Positions 40,141 to 51,952 of a DNA stretch of 64,000 bases are shown one piece after another; position 1 is the first letter of the stretch; every line of letters starts with the position of its first letter. Source of the DNA: Fasciola hepatica. Lineage: Eukaryota > Platyhelminthes > Trematoda > Plagiorchiida > Fasciolidae. Where the stretch lies: NCBI GenBank assembly GCA_948099385.1, contig CANUEZ040000180.1:1252501-1316500 (forward strand), written 5' to 3'. The notes under the pieces are model-generated. The model had not been told where the DNA came from, did no database searches, and was given only the letters and a program-made list of their open reading frames with translations. Both the position numbers and the translations under genes were made by a program.

Positions 40141-40239
40141 CCGATAATGTTGCTATAGTTCGTGGTCCTGGTGATAGTTATGTCATATTTGGGGTGCTTC
40201 TCTAACTGACAGGTGGTCCGTGCTTTGCTAGAGTGGCTA

Positions 40240-42220
40240 GCGAACACGCATGCCAAGGCTCGCGTCGCCTCACTAAAATCGGTCTGGAGCTCGGTGCGGC
40301 AGTGTTAGCTGTAAGGGCTGTACAAGCGTTAAAGAAATGTTCCCACTTCTACAGTTGATTAGCCCGTTTTTACACGGACTCAGCAATAGTGCTTTACTAA
40401 ATTACCAACGTCAGGAGTCGTTATAGTACTTTCGTCGCTGGCTGGCTCGCCGTCATACAAGACGAAATTACTGCGAAGCCATCCGATTTGTGCTCATGAG
40501 GTTCGACCAATTTTCAACAGATAGGTTTGTGGACGGGAGGACCGAAATTCCCGCACATGCCTGAACAGGACTGGCTCGTTTGTGAACCGGAGCCGCCTCT
40601 TGGATCGGAAAAGGAGATCAAAGGAGCGGTGATGAGGATAGATGCCGCCGAACCGATATCTACCTTGCCACGTTTGGTTAGGTTTTCCCCTTGGGTAGAG
40701 GAGCTACTCTCACTGGTACCGTAGACTCATTCTAAGAGAAACCTGTTTACCGTGAAAGAGTTCCACAGATTTAGCCTCATACATGTGGGTCCAATAAATT
40801 CTGATGAACTACGATTCGCAGAGTGTGATGTATTCAAGAGGGTTAAAAGTGAGGCCTTCCCCCGAGAGTTCAAGAATCCCGGAGGGATGGGACCAAGCTA
40901 CGAGAGAATATCATTCCCAAAGAGCAACATCCATTATCTAAATCCAAAAGATGTTCATAGACTACTAAGGGTAGATGCTGGGCTGAACAATTCACCCGAG
41001 TTTTAACACGAAGCATCTCACAATACTACCAACCAGGCAACCCGTGATATACTTGACGATTCAGCACACATGCCTTACAGACACTCCAGGGAAAGCCACG
41101 TCTCGAGTGTTCTTCGGGAATGGTTTTGGATACTGAGATGGGGGACAGCTGTGAAACGTGTAATGCGATGGTGTGTATAATGCGGGCGAAGCACCGTTAT
41201 CGCGGGCAAGCTATGATTCCGCTTCCGGAGTATAGAGTGACCACAGGGTGGTGGCCTTTTAGTGACACGGGACTTGACTGCTTCGGATCTTTGCGGGCCA
41301 TGAGCCAGTAGAAGCCTGTCAAGTCTGACGATAACCTAGCCGATCAGTGCTTCCGAGGTGCAATCAGCTTCCAGCAAGTCGACGCGCGGACAGGAGGACC
41401 AAAGTTCTTGCTAATGCCTAAACAGAACTAGTCCGTGTACGAACCAAAATCCCCTCTGGAACTGGAACTGGAGATAAAGGGTTCAATGATGACGGCTACG
41501 GTCGTCGAAGTGGCATTCATTTTATCACGATTGGTCAGATTTTCTTTCCGGATAAAGACCCACCGTTCATTAGTTTGGTTGGCCAGGTTTAGGAGACATT
41601 TGCTAGTAATGAAGAGGTTCCACCCCTCCGGCAGGGTAATATTGGGTCGGATAAACTCCGATGAATTACCATCTGCATGTACCATTTATTCAAGATGAAA
41701 CTAAAGGGGGCTTTCACCCGAGAACTCGAGAGGGCCGGAGAAGCGCGACCAATCGGCGAAAGAACATCACTTCCATAAAGCAACTTGAAGCATCTAAACC
41801 GCAAACTGGTTATGGGATTACTACGGGTAGGTGGCAGACTGACCAACTCCCATCTGAGTTCTGATACGTGGTATCCCCTACGGCTACCGGCAAGAAAGCC
41901 CGTCAGAACTAGTAATTCAACATGCTCTAGCCGTAGGGGGACTCTTTCGGGAAAGCCAAGTGAAGCATCATCCGAAAGCCCTTTGGGTTACTGAGAGGAA
42001 GGGCGACTGTGAGGCGCGTGATCCGACTTCCTATACACTGTGGGAGACGCAAAGCCTTAGCAGGCAAATGGCACACGGCTCCACTGCCAGAATGCAGTGA
42101 CCCCGGGATGGTGGCCGTTCAGTGAAGCCAGACTGGAATACTTCAGGCCTTTGTGGATCAGGTAGGGAAAAAGGCTGGAAAAACCATATGGGTGTATCAT
42201 GACGTGTATGAATTTACGTG
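40240..42220 (+). pseudogene. pol: BEL/Pao pol relic: RNase H and integrase
   Basis: Plus strand, frames broken. RNase H: LGAAVLAVRAVQALKKCSHF (40294), FYTDSAIVLY, FVAGWLAVIQDE. Linker: TGGPKFPHMPEQDW (40530), counterpart of the Pao GP-FL-x-x-P-x-x-W block, and LPRLVRFS. Integrase: VHRLLRVDAGLNNSPEF, HVSSVLREWFWILRWG and V.CG finger remains, then TGLDCFGSL at 41268, where Pao has the first catalytic Asp in GVDYFGP. From about 41380 the linker-to-integrase stretch recurs (GGPKFLLMPKQN at 41395, LVRFSFRI at 41530, and a PDWNTSGLCG block near 42130). The doubled arrangement indicates a segmental duplication of about 0.86 kb. Confidence 0.75.
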
Positions 42221-42586
42221 CGGTGTAACACACGCCTGAGCAATGCGTAGCCAAATTCGCAACGAATCCCGAAATCAAAATGCGATTGTCCCTGATATTC
42301 TACTATACCAGATTACTGAATGAACAGTGACACCAAAAATATACAAACCTCAATTATGAGATCACAAGGACTCAACAAGCGAGAAACAGAATTGCGGCGT
42401 GCGAGCAAGGAACAAGTGCGTCAAGCAGGTCCAGAAAAAGGACATGGCAAAGTAGCGCTCTGGGCGCGAACAAACAACAACTGGTCCATAAAAACAAACC
42501 GTTCGTAACGACACCTCAATAGTGTGGGCAAGTGAGGGATATTAAGAAAAACACTGAATCGCAAAGGTTTTAGGGGATTTTCCACG
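42221..42586 (-). repeat. LTR-like repeat, copy 2, inverted
   Basis: Reverse complement reads GTGGAAAATCCCC...GTGTTACACC and matches copies 1 and 3. It sits between the Pao integrase relic and the Pao C-terminal part, so it may be a solo LTR inserted later in the opposite sense. Confidence 0.7.
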
Positions 42587-42779
42587 ACCGGTCTTTACAT
42601 GCGGTACTCTTGGAAGTTACGCATTTGGCGCCAACTGACTCATTCCTCCGGGCATTGCAAAGCTTTTTCAACTGAAGGGGAGTACCAATAGATGTTCACC
42701 CCGACAAAGGGGTAAATCTCGCGGGCGTCCATCGGGAACCTCAGGGTGGGCACGATAACATGAACAGGGACGAACTGCA

Positions 42780-43350
42780 GAATCGAACAGTGGCCTATGG
42801 CATACGATGGCACTTAAATTCCCCACAGGCTAGTCTTCTCGGTGGAATATAGGAACGACTGATCAGGTCCGCCAGGTGAATGACGCTGTCAAAAACTGAA
42901 CAACAGCCGCCCGAAGACGAAAAGCTGAGCACCGTCGTGACTGAGATCGAAATAATTCTGAACTGCCGCCCACTGGCTCCAGTAACCATCGGCGACCCCA
43001 CTTATCTGGTGCTCACTCCGAAGGACTTATTGACGGTAGGGCCGAACGAGGGGTTATAGGGGTTAACAAACCTTCGTGGGAGCTACTTTCATTGATGGAA
43101 GCACTCAAATTATCTTGCCGAGGCTTTTGGGGGCCATGGCTGCGGGGATACCTACCGGCTCTGCAAATTCGACAGAAGTGGCCAACCAAATATAGACCAT
43201 TCAAGGTTGGGGATGTAGTGACGACCGCCGACGAGCCCGTTTATTTCGGCACCCGGCTTTTAGCAGTTTTCTTGGAAACTGTCAGAAGTCCGACGAACAG
43301 ATAAGAACTGTCGAGGTGAAGACCACCAACAGAACGCCAAGCCGTGACTT
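42780..43350 (+). pseudogene. pol: BEL/Pao pol relic: integrase C-terminal part
   Basis: Reads NCRPLAPVTIGDPTYLVLTP (42959 on), the NSRPLT...LTPxHFL block of Pao elements, then the W-x-x-x-YL-PxLQ type stretch near 43130 (GYLPALQIRQKWPTKYRPF) and FKVGDVVTTADEP, the ..GDLVLI... block. Broken by several frameshifts. Confidence 0.75.
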
Positions 43351-43479
43351 GCACAGTATCAGCCTCCTCGAGGGAGAAGACGGACTAGCCGACGCCGCGG
43401 AACCCCGGTAGACTAATTACAGCCCAAGTAAGCCAAACCATCGTGTTCCACCTACGAAACTACTCCAAGAACCGTGATT

Positions 43480-43960
43480 GTTACTTTCGGTATCTGCTCC
43501 ATAATTTCAGACAAAACATGGTATATTGTTCGGCATCTCTTGTCCGTCACTGACTTTGGTAAAAACTCTTCCCGTGTGTGGTAGAATTTTGACATACTGA
43601 CATACTCAAATACACTCGCTCTCGGTCACTCACTTGTAGGAAGTACGTTCCCGCTCGGCTGTCTCCAAGAAACATACAAAGTGCTCACCTTTCCCCGTTT
43701 GTCATTGACCTTACGGAAGAAGTTTCCCATATATGGTAGCAGTTATGATTTACTCACAAACCCAGATGCACTCACGCTCGCCTACACGCATGCATAAAAC
43801 ACGTTCCTGCTCCATAACCTCCAGTAAAGATGCCATAGTGCTCGCCGTTCCTCATTTTATCATTGACGTTATGGAATACATCTCCCGTATGCGGTAGCAG
43901 TTGTTACCTGCTCACATACCAACGTGTCACTTCACCCACGACACCCACCTGCATACACCG
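43480..43960 (+). repeat. three diverged tandem copies, period about 156 bp
   Basis: Copies start near 43485, 43641 and 43797. Shared blocks: TGCTCC..ATA..TC.AG early in the unit, then GTCATTGAC.TTA.GGAA, then CCCGTATG.GGTAGCAG. Identity between neighbours is roughly 60-70 percent by eye. It lies between the Pao pol end and the LTR-like copy at 44265. Confidence 0.65.
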
Positions 43961-44264
43961 TCACACATGAACAAGCAGCTAATTCACGACAGCCCTGCCG
44001 AAGATAATACATATGTTTCGGAACCTACCCGACTCACTTCTCACCCGCCTCCGAGCAGCAGTTCTTGTGGACGATGCGGAGTAACACAGCGTCGGCCCGG
44101 CCGCCTTATTAGGTGCGGTCGTGAGTAGAATGCTGAAGTCAGAAGTATTAGTTTAGTGCAATGGCAGCAGGGTCTGAGTAAGTAAGGAGAATCAGTACCC
44201 TTATTCCTAACCTTTGACTCTGCCGGGATCTGGGAGGATTTTTGTGGGCGTTATAATGACTCGT
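43961..44264. other. no recognisable gene
   Basis: Nothing recognised. It probably belongs to the 3' part of the Pao relic, before the LTR. Confidence 0.4.
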
Positions 44265-44625
44265 TGTGGAAAATCCCCGAAAACACTACAATTTCATATT
44301 TTCTTTATGTCACTCGCTGATATATGCTTTTTGCGTGTTTTTATACTCTTTCTGTTTTTATGAACCAATCTTTGTTTGTTCGTGTCCAACGCGCTACTCG
44401 GTCACATCCTACTTTGGACATTCATGACACAGGTGCTTGTTTCTCGTAAGCCGCAACTTGGTTCTCGTTTTCTGAGGCCGTGCTATCGCACAATTGAGGT
44501 TCGTGTATGTTTCATGTCGTTGTCCGTTTAATAATCCAGTATCCTAGAATCTGAGGGTAGTCGCATTCTGACTTCGGAATCCGTTTTGAATTTGGTTACG
44601 TATTGGCAAAAAGCGTGTTACACCA
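44265..44625 (+). repeat. LTR-like repeat, copy 3 (candidate 3' LTR of Pao relic)
   Basis: Begins TGTGGAAAATCCCC and ends GTGTTACACCA (TG...CA). Homologous to 30926-31289 in the same orientation. Confidence 0.68.
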
Positions 44626-44919
44626 AAAGCGGCCACCAGACTTGTGTAGGCATGGTACCACTCCGTATTCACTCCCGTTCCCTACAAACACCTTTTCAAA
44701 TCCTCTCCAAGTCTCCCCACATCTCCCATTCCTAAACCATATTCTGCTTTTCCTCTTCCTTTTTTCTGAGGCATAAGTTTAAAGTGTCCCAAAACTAACT
44801 TTCTTGGTCTCATTGACAATGTACCGGAACCGGAGCAACAAATGCCGTATGAAAGGCCTTGTTTGACGGCTATTACAGAGGCCCGGCTCACTTCAGCACA
44901 CCTTGATCGTGAGATAGCA

Positions 44920-46250
44920 GTTCAGGGGCACTCACGCCAGATGCGACTCACTGGGGGGCAGGGCTGGTGGAGTTATCCTCCACAATAACGACACCCTCTC
45001 GGAGGCAGTTTCCCCTGTCCTTTACCCCGTACCGTTGACAGACACTTTATGGGCATACCTACTTCTATCCGAAGCAACTACTTTATTAATTGACCTTATG
45101 TACCGCTCTCCACCTTCTCCGTTGACAGACCCGGAGGTCTTTACGAGTCAGATATATTCCTTAAATTTTCCCAGCTTTGTCCTCATCTGATGGATCGCTC
45201 CACTGTCCCTGCAGTGGGTTGAGATTGTATATGGTCCAATTGCCCCTTTGCTGGGACTCTCGCAACTCTCATATCTAAGCAGTCGTGGCCCCATTATGTT
45301 TGCAGTCCCGATAGATATCGTAATGACCATAATCTGTCCTTGTTAGACCCAGTTATTACAAACGACATGTACTCCATGGAAGTGACCAATGGTTTTCACC
45401 AACTTGTAAGAGCTATCACTCCACCACGTCCTTTTATTCCATCATAAGCTGAGCAGGCATAGTCTAGCACGGTGGGTAAGTACGCTCTTTCGAGAGCGGG
45501 AGTTTCTCAAGGCTACTCTCTAGGTTACAGCGGGACTTTCAAAGTTTAACGATGGGCGAAAATGTAGTTTCTCAACCTCAGGGTAGAGAGGTCCGTTCAA
45601 GGGGCTGCTTTCCCGTTCGTGGCCCAGAATCGACCAATGCCAAAGAGTGAGCTCACTCTCCCAAGGTGCGTTCACCTTCTACTGGACTATCGGTTCATAT
45701 GCTTTGCGAGGTTATGGACTAAACCTCTATCAGAGGGCGTGACCATATTCCATTTCGTGAAAAACCGGTGCAAGGGAAAATTCTGGGAATTTTCCGTAAG
45801 ACCAAACAAAGGATTACTCATCCAGGAGCGACGGGACAGATTCTTTCTCTTCAGGCAAGAGCTACACGAAATGGGATGGTGTTCTTATCCATCGGCACGT
45901 AAAACGGGATGCCGAGGTTTATACCGACAACTGCGGAATAATTTTCTTCCATCCAGTTCAGATCATCTTAGCCATCAAGCTTAACCTGCGGAGACTCTGT
46001 TAGGACACTTCCTAACCACAGTAAGTGGAGGCTACCCAGAAAAGGCCGAATTCATCCAGCTTGAAGGAGCCAGAAGCAGTCTTCCAGCAATTCGGAAGGG
46101 AAAGTGGGACCGTCCACGGTTACCCTTCTGAAGTTTCATTTAAGAACAGCCTAAGAAAGAAAGCTTTTCCACTGACGTCAATGCAAGTGGCCACTTCCTT
46201 GACCTCCATGCGGTGAGACCGTCTCGTGCCAAGCAGTTCCAGGTGGATCA
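44920..46250 (+). pseudogene. non-LTR retroposon endonuclease relic
   Basis: Plus strand. GGRAGGVILHNNDTLSEA (44955) and LIDLMYRSPPSPLTDPEVF (45090) match the RRGGGVLL...V..YRPP blocks of APE endonucleases. After a frameshift NLSLLDPVITNDMYSMEV (45329) matches the LLDLVITN...EV block. Beyond 45450 basic, Arg/Lys-rich short frames may be the linker before RT; no RT box was found. Different in sequence from the CR1-A and CR1-D endonucleases. Confidence 0.6.
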
Positions 46251-46269
46251 GCCTTACCATTAGCCCCAG

Positions 46270-49034
46270 CGGTTTAAGAACTGATAATTGATTGATTGAA
46301 AATTGATAGTTGTATAGTTCTTGACCGTGGTCAAAGTACATGCGCAAGGCAAGATCAGAGAATACAGCAGTACAAGACAACGTGTAGTATTCACAATTTT
46401 GAAATTTGAGAGTCACACAGTAACCGAAATGAGACAGTAAAGTGGTGCAGTGTTCGAGTGAACTAAAGTTTTAATGGTTGAAGCTGGAATTATGAACCGG
46501 TTTCAATTTTGGGGAGGGCGGTGTGAATGGCTGGACAAACATGGGAAAGCTGATATAATCGACACTGGAGAATGTTAAAATGTGCAGTGGTCGCAAGGAC
46601 CAGAAAAACAGTAGGTCGGATATCAAAACGTGGACAGCGAGTTGAGGCAGGAGTAATACACAGTATGCCTTATGGGTGCCGAAAACCGGCTGCCACGGGT
46701 CACGGCACCCAGAAAAGGGCGCAAAGGCGTACCAACTGGATAACTGGACGGTCACTAACGAGTAATCGAGTGGGATAGTTGACAGAGAACAAGATTAAAA
46801 GTAAAGTCTGCATGAGGCTATAAAATGCAGTCAGAGACGCTAGCGAAATAGAGAAGATTGATCCAGCAGTGGGTAATTAATTGTGGGGAAGCATGTTAAA
46901 TAAATGCAGGTGAGTCAAATATGATAATAAGAGGGGCCCTTTGTGCAGGGGATTCAAGTGTCACATGGAAATTCACATGAAAGCGAAAAAATTCACAAAG
47001 AATGCAATGGACTTTTGAAGGGCTTCGATGGTGTATGGACGCAGAACGGATTTTCAAAGAGGAACAGTCGAAGAAACAGACCAGTGCAGCCAAAAGCTAC
47101 TGACGCGGCTAGGCAGAAGTTGGAAGAGTGTAAAGATAAAAAACCTTATGTATATTTGATAAACGAGCTATTATTAAAGTTCTGGTCGCTACAGGTGGCT
47201 GGTATTCTGTTCCATAAAGACCTTGGTTGCAGGTGATGGCAGGTAGAACGGCGAGGGTAGCGGGCAAAAAGAGTCTGGTTTGACGAAGTGGGCAGAATAG
47301 GCTGGGAAATCAGCGGCAAGGGCTGGGTCCCGGTCAGTGGTTTCGTACTGCAACGCGGGATGAATTAAACTGTAGGAATGGAGTACCAGGAATAGATGTT
47401 TAGCGGGTGTGGGGTGATGATTGGTGTCAGGGATCAGCTCTGCCATCCGGTGAAACTTTCACGAGGGTTTGTTACTAAGGTTATAGGACCATGGTCAGCC
47501 GTGTACTGTGCCCTCAATAAAGTCAGCGGGCGAGCGTATAGGTTAAAACCACTGTCAGTCCGATTGATCAAATCGTCTAGTCCGGGAATAACGTCGAGTT
47601 GGCCGATGGCCACCCAAGTAACCAATGCGATCCGAAAGGGATCAGGAGTGCGGCAGTCTGGAGAGTGTTCCAGCTGTGGGTTATAGTTATCTTTTTGATG
47701 GAAACCAGACAATGAACGTTTCTTTATCTGAACATTTAATTATCATTTGGCTAGTGAGCCGGTCTGTTAGGGATCCATGGAAGGAGATTGGTTGTTTTTT
47801 AGGGTAGTTGGGTGATAGTAGAGATTTAGAGAAATATCAAGTAAGTGGTGGATGAGGAGAGGGGGCCCATTTTGGACCCAGGAATAAAACAATAGTAGAA
47901 GGTATGACCTGGAAGAAGAATAGGAAGATAGCAGTCTGGTCGGTTCACCAGCTGTGGTGGAGGACGGAAAACAGTGAAATGGAAGGAAAACGCTCAGTGT
48001 TAGGGTGAGGCTTATTCACGTGAATGCAAACGTGCTGGTATTTCGCCGTGTCATGAGAAATCGGAGGTATACGGATTCTGGTTGGAATGGGATCTTAACT
48101 TGCCACCAGCATCTGCGCACAGGAGTGAGGCTTAGTTACTAAAGAACAGTAATCTGCGCGGCAAGACTCCAGTATACGAAAAAAGCGGAAGAAAAGCGGG
48201 GTGACACCTTTGAGTTCTAGCCTGAGATGGAGGAATTAGGTGAAGGCGAGAGCCTATCACTAAAAGACAAAACGGTTTTTTAAAGGGAGCTGATGTCAAT
48301 AGATATTTCGGACTGGTGGATGAGTCAACAACGTAGCAGACAAATCACCTCTGACTATTGTCATCACTATTAGTGCGTGGGCTCGAGAAGAATATCGAAA
48401 AGGTGAAGTTGCGGCCGGTATGATATAAAAGTGCGATGAATACGTTTCTCATTCCGTCAACCAGTACGGGCGAGGTTAGGCCCATAGTTGTGAACCGTAA
48501 GCATATCTCTACCGAGGTGTCGTCAGAGCAAAGGCCGCATAGTATAACTGTTCCAACCGTGTATTTACTACTGCATTGGACATCAGTAAGCTGGTTAAGG
48601 GTTTTGCAGGGAACCCAAAAAGGTAGAAACTGAGAAAGGCGAGGTGGGCAAGTATATGTGGAAAACGAGCACCATGCATAACAGGGAGTCAAAGTCGGGT
48701 GACGTCTACTGGATTGGCATTGTTCTAACAGAGCTCTGATCTGGTTTTTAATTGCGGGCGAAATGTGTGTATGAAAATTATGGTGTAAAATGGCACAATC
48801 GGATGAGGAGGGAGAAGAAAAGTGAGTGGAGCCTACCCAGGATATATATATGTATATAAATACATATATATATATGTCTGTATACGTGGGTGTGATTATC
48901 AGACGGGTCATGACAAAGGGCTCGGAAGCCAAACACTGACTCATTGTAGTCTAATAATGAAGACAGTCTTCACATGCTTCATCTATGTTTATGCTACTGC
49001 GGGTCATGCTCATTACAGAAGATGAGCCAGTGAT
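46270..49034 (-). other. CR1-D 3' UTR, 2.7 kb
   Basis: C/T-rich on its own sense strand, with chance open frames such as 48944-48345. Contains a TA-rich tract at about 48841-48875. Near the end it reads TTGACCACGGTCAAGAAC, almost the same as the 3' end of the copy at 63439-63457. Confidence 0.75.
48841..48875. repeat. TA-rich microsatellite inside CR1-D 3' UTR
   Basis: Imperfect TA run; the related copy at 61607 has a longer pure run at the same place. Confidence 0.8.
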
Positions 49035-51900
49035 TTTGCTTAGTGCTCCTTTAAATTGTTTTGTCGTGCGACACGATCGCAGCTAGTCAAGAAGCTTATT
49101 CCGGAGGCTAGGATAGATAACCGAGAAATATCCAGACCTGATTGGGAGCCTAGATTGGGGGGTTGTAATGGTGAATTTTCTGTGACGGAGGAAGTAAGAA
49201 GTCGCACTAGAGAAACCAAGTGGATTATCAGGTGAGTGGACGTTTGAGTGCAGGAAGTTGAAGAGAAATGGAAGATTGAGATTGAAACGACGCAACCATA
49301 GAGGCTCAAGCCAGAGTAGCTCGCAACTAGCTCTGTAGTTAAGGTTGGAAGAGGTGCCAAATAATTTTTTTGGTGAAAAGGCGTTGTACTTTTTCTATAT
49401 TGACCCGATCGGCCTTTCGCATCAAGGTAAAGACCAGGGGGCAGTAGTCCAATAGCGACCTAGCGTGTGTCTTGAATATTAGGAGCTTGCTCTCCTGGGT
49501 AAGGCATGTTTTAAAGATAAGTGCAATCATCCTTCTTGCCTTTCTAATTTGGGTCAGTGCTTGTTCATGGAAGTTAAAAGAACATGAATAATGCAGGCCC
49601 AGATCTCATACCACGTGGGTAGTGGGAATCGGCAGACCATTTATTGTGAGGGAGCCAGGTGGATATGGCATTTGTAGGACAGAAGGGAGCTCTTGGCTGC
49701 CGAAAACTTCATCATCCATTGAGTACACCATTCATCAAGGGACTTCAAGTCTGACAGAATGTCAATGACAGCTGAGTGCATGGCGCTTGCCTCAAAAGTA
49801 TGGACTAGTTTTATGTCGTCAGCAAAAGGGAACGTCATGCCATGATGCACTACCTGGAAGACGTCATTTATGTACATGAGAAATGGGAGAGGACCTAGAA
49901 CGCTACCCTGTACGACCCGGCTAGCTATTCCTTTTGGTCGAGAGAATGTCCCGTTGACGATGACGGTTTCAGAACGTTCGGAGAGGCGTGGTGGTAGCCA
50001 AGGTAGATGGGGGCCAGCGATTCTGCAGGATTTAATTTTTGGCGGTAAGCGGGCTTGAGATACACGGTCGAAAGCTTTAGTCATGTCAAGAAAGATGACG
50101 ATGATTGACTTGTTGCTGTCTGCTTAAGAAGTGAATAAACTGGGGAAGTCCATCCGACACGCGAGGCTCGAAAGGGACTTTAGGAACTCATGCTGAGCTG
50201 GGTTGATAAGGTTCCTAGAAGTTAGGAAATTTTCAAAGCTGGCCCTTCACTATCCTCTCCATGAGCCTGGAAACAATCGAAGTATGATTTATGGGGCGAT
50301 AGTTCCCCGGATCATGCAAAGGCCCATTTTCAAGTTTTGAATTATACAGGGGGCTTTCCATTAAGCAGGGTAGATTCCAGACGTCATGGATAATGTAAAG
50401 AGGTTCGGCAATGGGAGCACTAGGTCAGGTCCCCCAAATCGAAGTGAAACAGGTGGAAGGTCATCAGGCCCTGGATGATAGGAGGGCCTAGTGTTGGCTA
50501 GGAATTTCCTGATGTTGGCCGTGGCAAATGTTATGGTTGATATCACGTTCCGTGTGAGCATTTGGTAGCACAGCGGCTGAGGGTGAGTGTCCAAACAAAC
50601 AGCTGAGGCGAAATGGCGGTTGAAAGCCTCAGCCTTACCTTCTGGCGAGTCAAGGTGGGTGCCATTTTGGATAGGGAATGGGATATTGTTGTCATTTCTG
50701 CCCGAGTTGCGAGATTTTGACAGTCTAAAAAGAAGCTTTACACTATGATGCCGTTGTAGTGCAGTCCATTCTTGCTTTTTAGGCTCATTCTCGGTTGCTG
50801 CATAGGGATCACTGTAGAGTCGGCTTATTTTGAGTGTCTGAGAGAAATCTTGATTCCTGAGGAATGAGTTCTGGAGCTTACAATTCTTTCGTCGAAGTCT
50901 GCCTACTTTGGTAATCTTGGCGCTAATATGCCCAACGGTTGAGGTAAGGCAATTTATGGAGGAAAGCAACTTGACATAGAACACGTCCGCTGCTTTTTGC
51001 GGATTGGAGGTGAGGAAGAAGTCAGACCAATCAATGCCCCGGAAGAAGGTAAGCAACTGGGCCCAGTTAGTCAGTCTGTAGGTGTTTTGGTTTTGGATTT
51101 CGACAACTTCAGGTGGGCATGATTCTTGCGTAACAGTGAAGTTACATACGACCATTTTGTGGCCACTACCGGGAAGGTTTTGTGTGACAGATACATTCAC
51201 GTCAGGGAGGTCATGAGTGAACACCAAGTTAAGGATATTGTTATGCCTTCTTGGAGTAGAGACATGCTGTGTTCATTCTGCAGTGTAGGTGTCCAGAACG
51301 AAGTCGGACAATTAGGAGGGGGCAGTCATTGCGTTCCAGCAAATACCCGGAGTGTTTAAGTCTCCTGCTATGATCTTTGGACCTAAAGATAGAGTAGAGA
51401 TGTACTCAAAAGCCCCAGTGATATGCGGAAAATCAGAGTAGCTAAAATTAGGTTCTCTGTAGATGCACCCAATATGCAACACGTTTTCAGGAATAAGGAC
51501 GGAGAGCCAAAGAGATTCGATAATACAGTCAAGCACTGGGTGATGGAGGAGGATGTTAGTAGACTTGTGTTTAGTGTATGCAAGACAACCTCCGCCTCGG
51601 CGGTTCACTCTGCTTACTCGACAGGAGTTATAGCCTGCCAACGAGACAACTTCAGTCCTGATGTGATCCGCTAACCATGTTTCTGCAGCCAGAACAATGT
51701 CAAAGTCAGAAGCAAGCACATGTTTCCTCAAGTCATCAATTTTGTTCAACAGCGAACGGGAATTCAGTGGTAAGAGGGAAACTCTGCCTGTAACTTTGAG
51801 GTTGCAGGGAGCTGGGCCTCCACGTGAGGGCAGCTGATGACCACTGGGGCCGAGCAAGCTTCCGGCAGCCTCGTTGTCAACCAGGAGGGTGCTACCAGGG
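49035..51900 (-). pseudogene. CR1-D ORF2: endonuclease and RT
   Basis: Minus strand. Endonuclease (51857-51312): VSLLPLNSRSLLNKIDDL, IVLAAETWL, RRGGGCLAY, and IAGDLNTPGICWNA, with the catalytic Glu in AETWL and Asp in GDLN. Linker and RT start (51227-50361): HKMVVCNFTV, FNRHFASAV, HPGPDDLPPVSLRFGGPDL. RT palm (50084-49641): MTKAFDRVSQ (the preceding residues of the LDM-x-KAFD block are broken), VVQGSVLGPLPFLMYINDVF, FPFADDIKLV, WMMKFSAAKSSLL. C-part: EKVQRLFTKKI (49400), then a tail to 49040 ending with a VARQNNLKEH segment. At least five frame breaks. Confidence 0.88.
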
Positions 51901-51952
51901 GGAGTAGTAACTGGGCTGGGGGGATTAGCAGGTTAGTTACATGGTAGCGGTT

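Noticed and set aside
43480..43960. CRISPR-like array
   Set aside because: Only three diverged, contiguous copies of about 156 bp; no short identical repeats with unique spacers, and the window is eukaryotic.
48345..48944. 199-codon minus-strand open frame
   Set aside because: It lies in the C/T-rich 3' UTR of CR1-D, spans a TA tract and has no motif; chance openness from base composition is likely.
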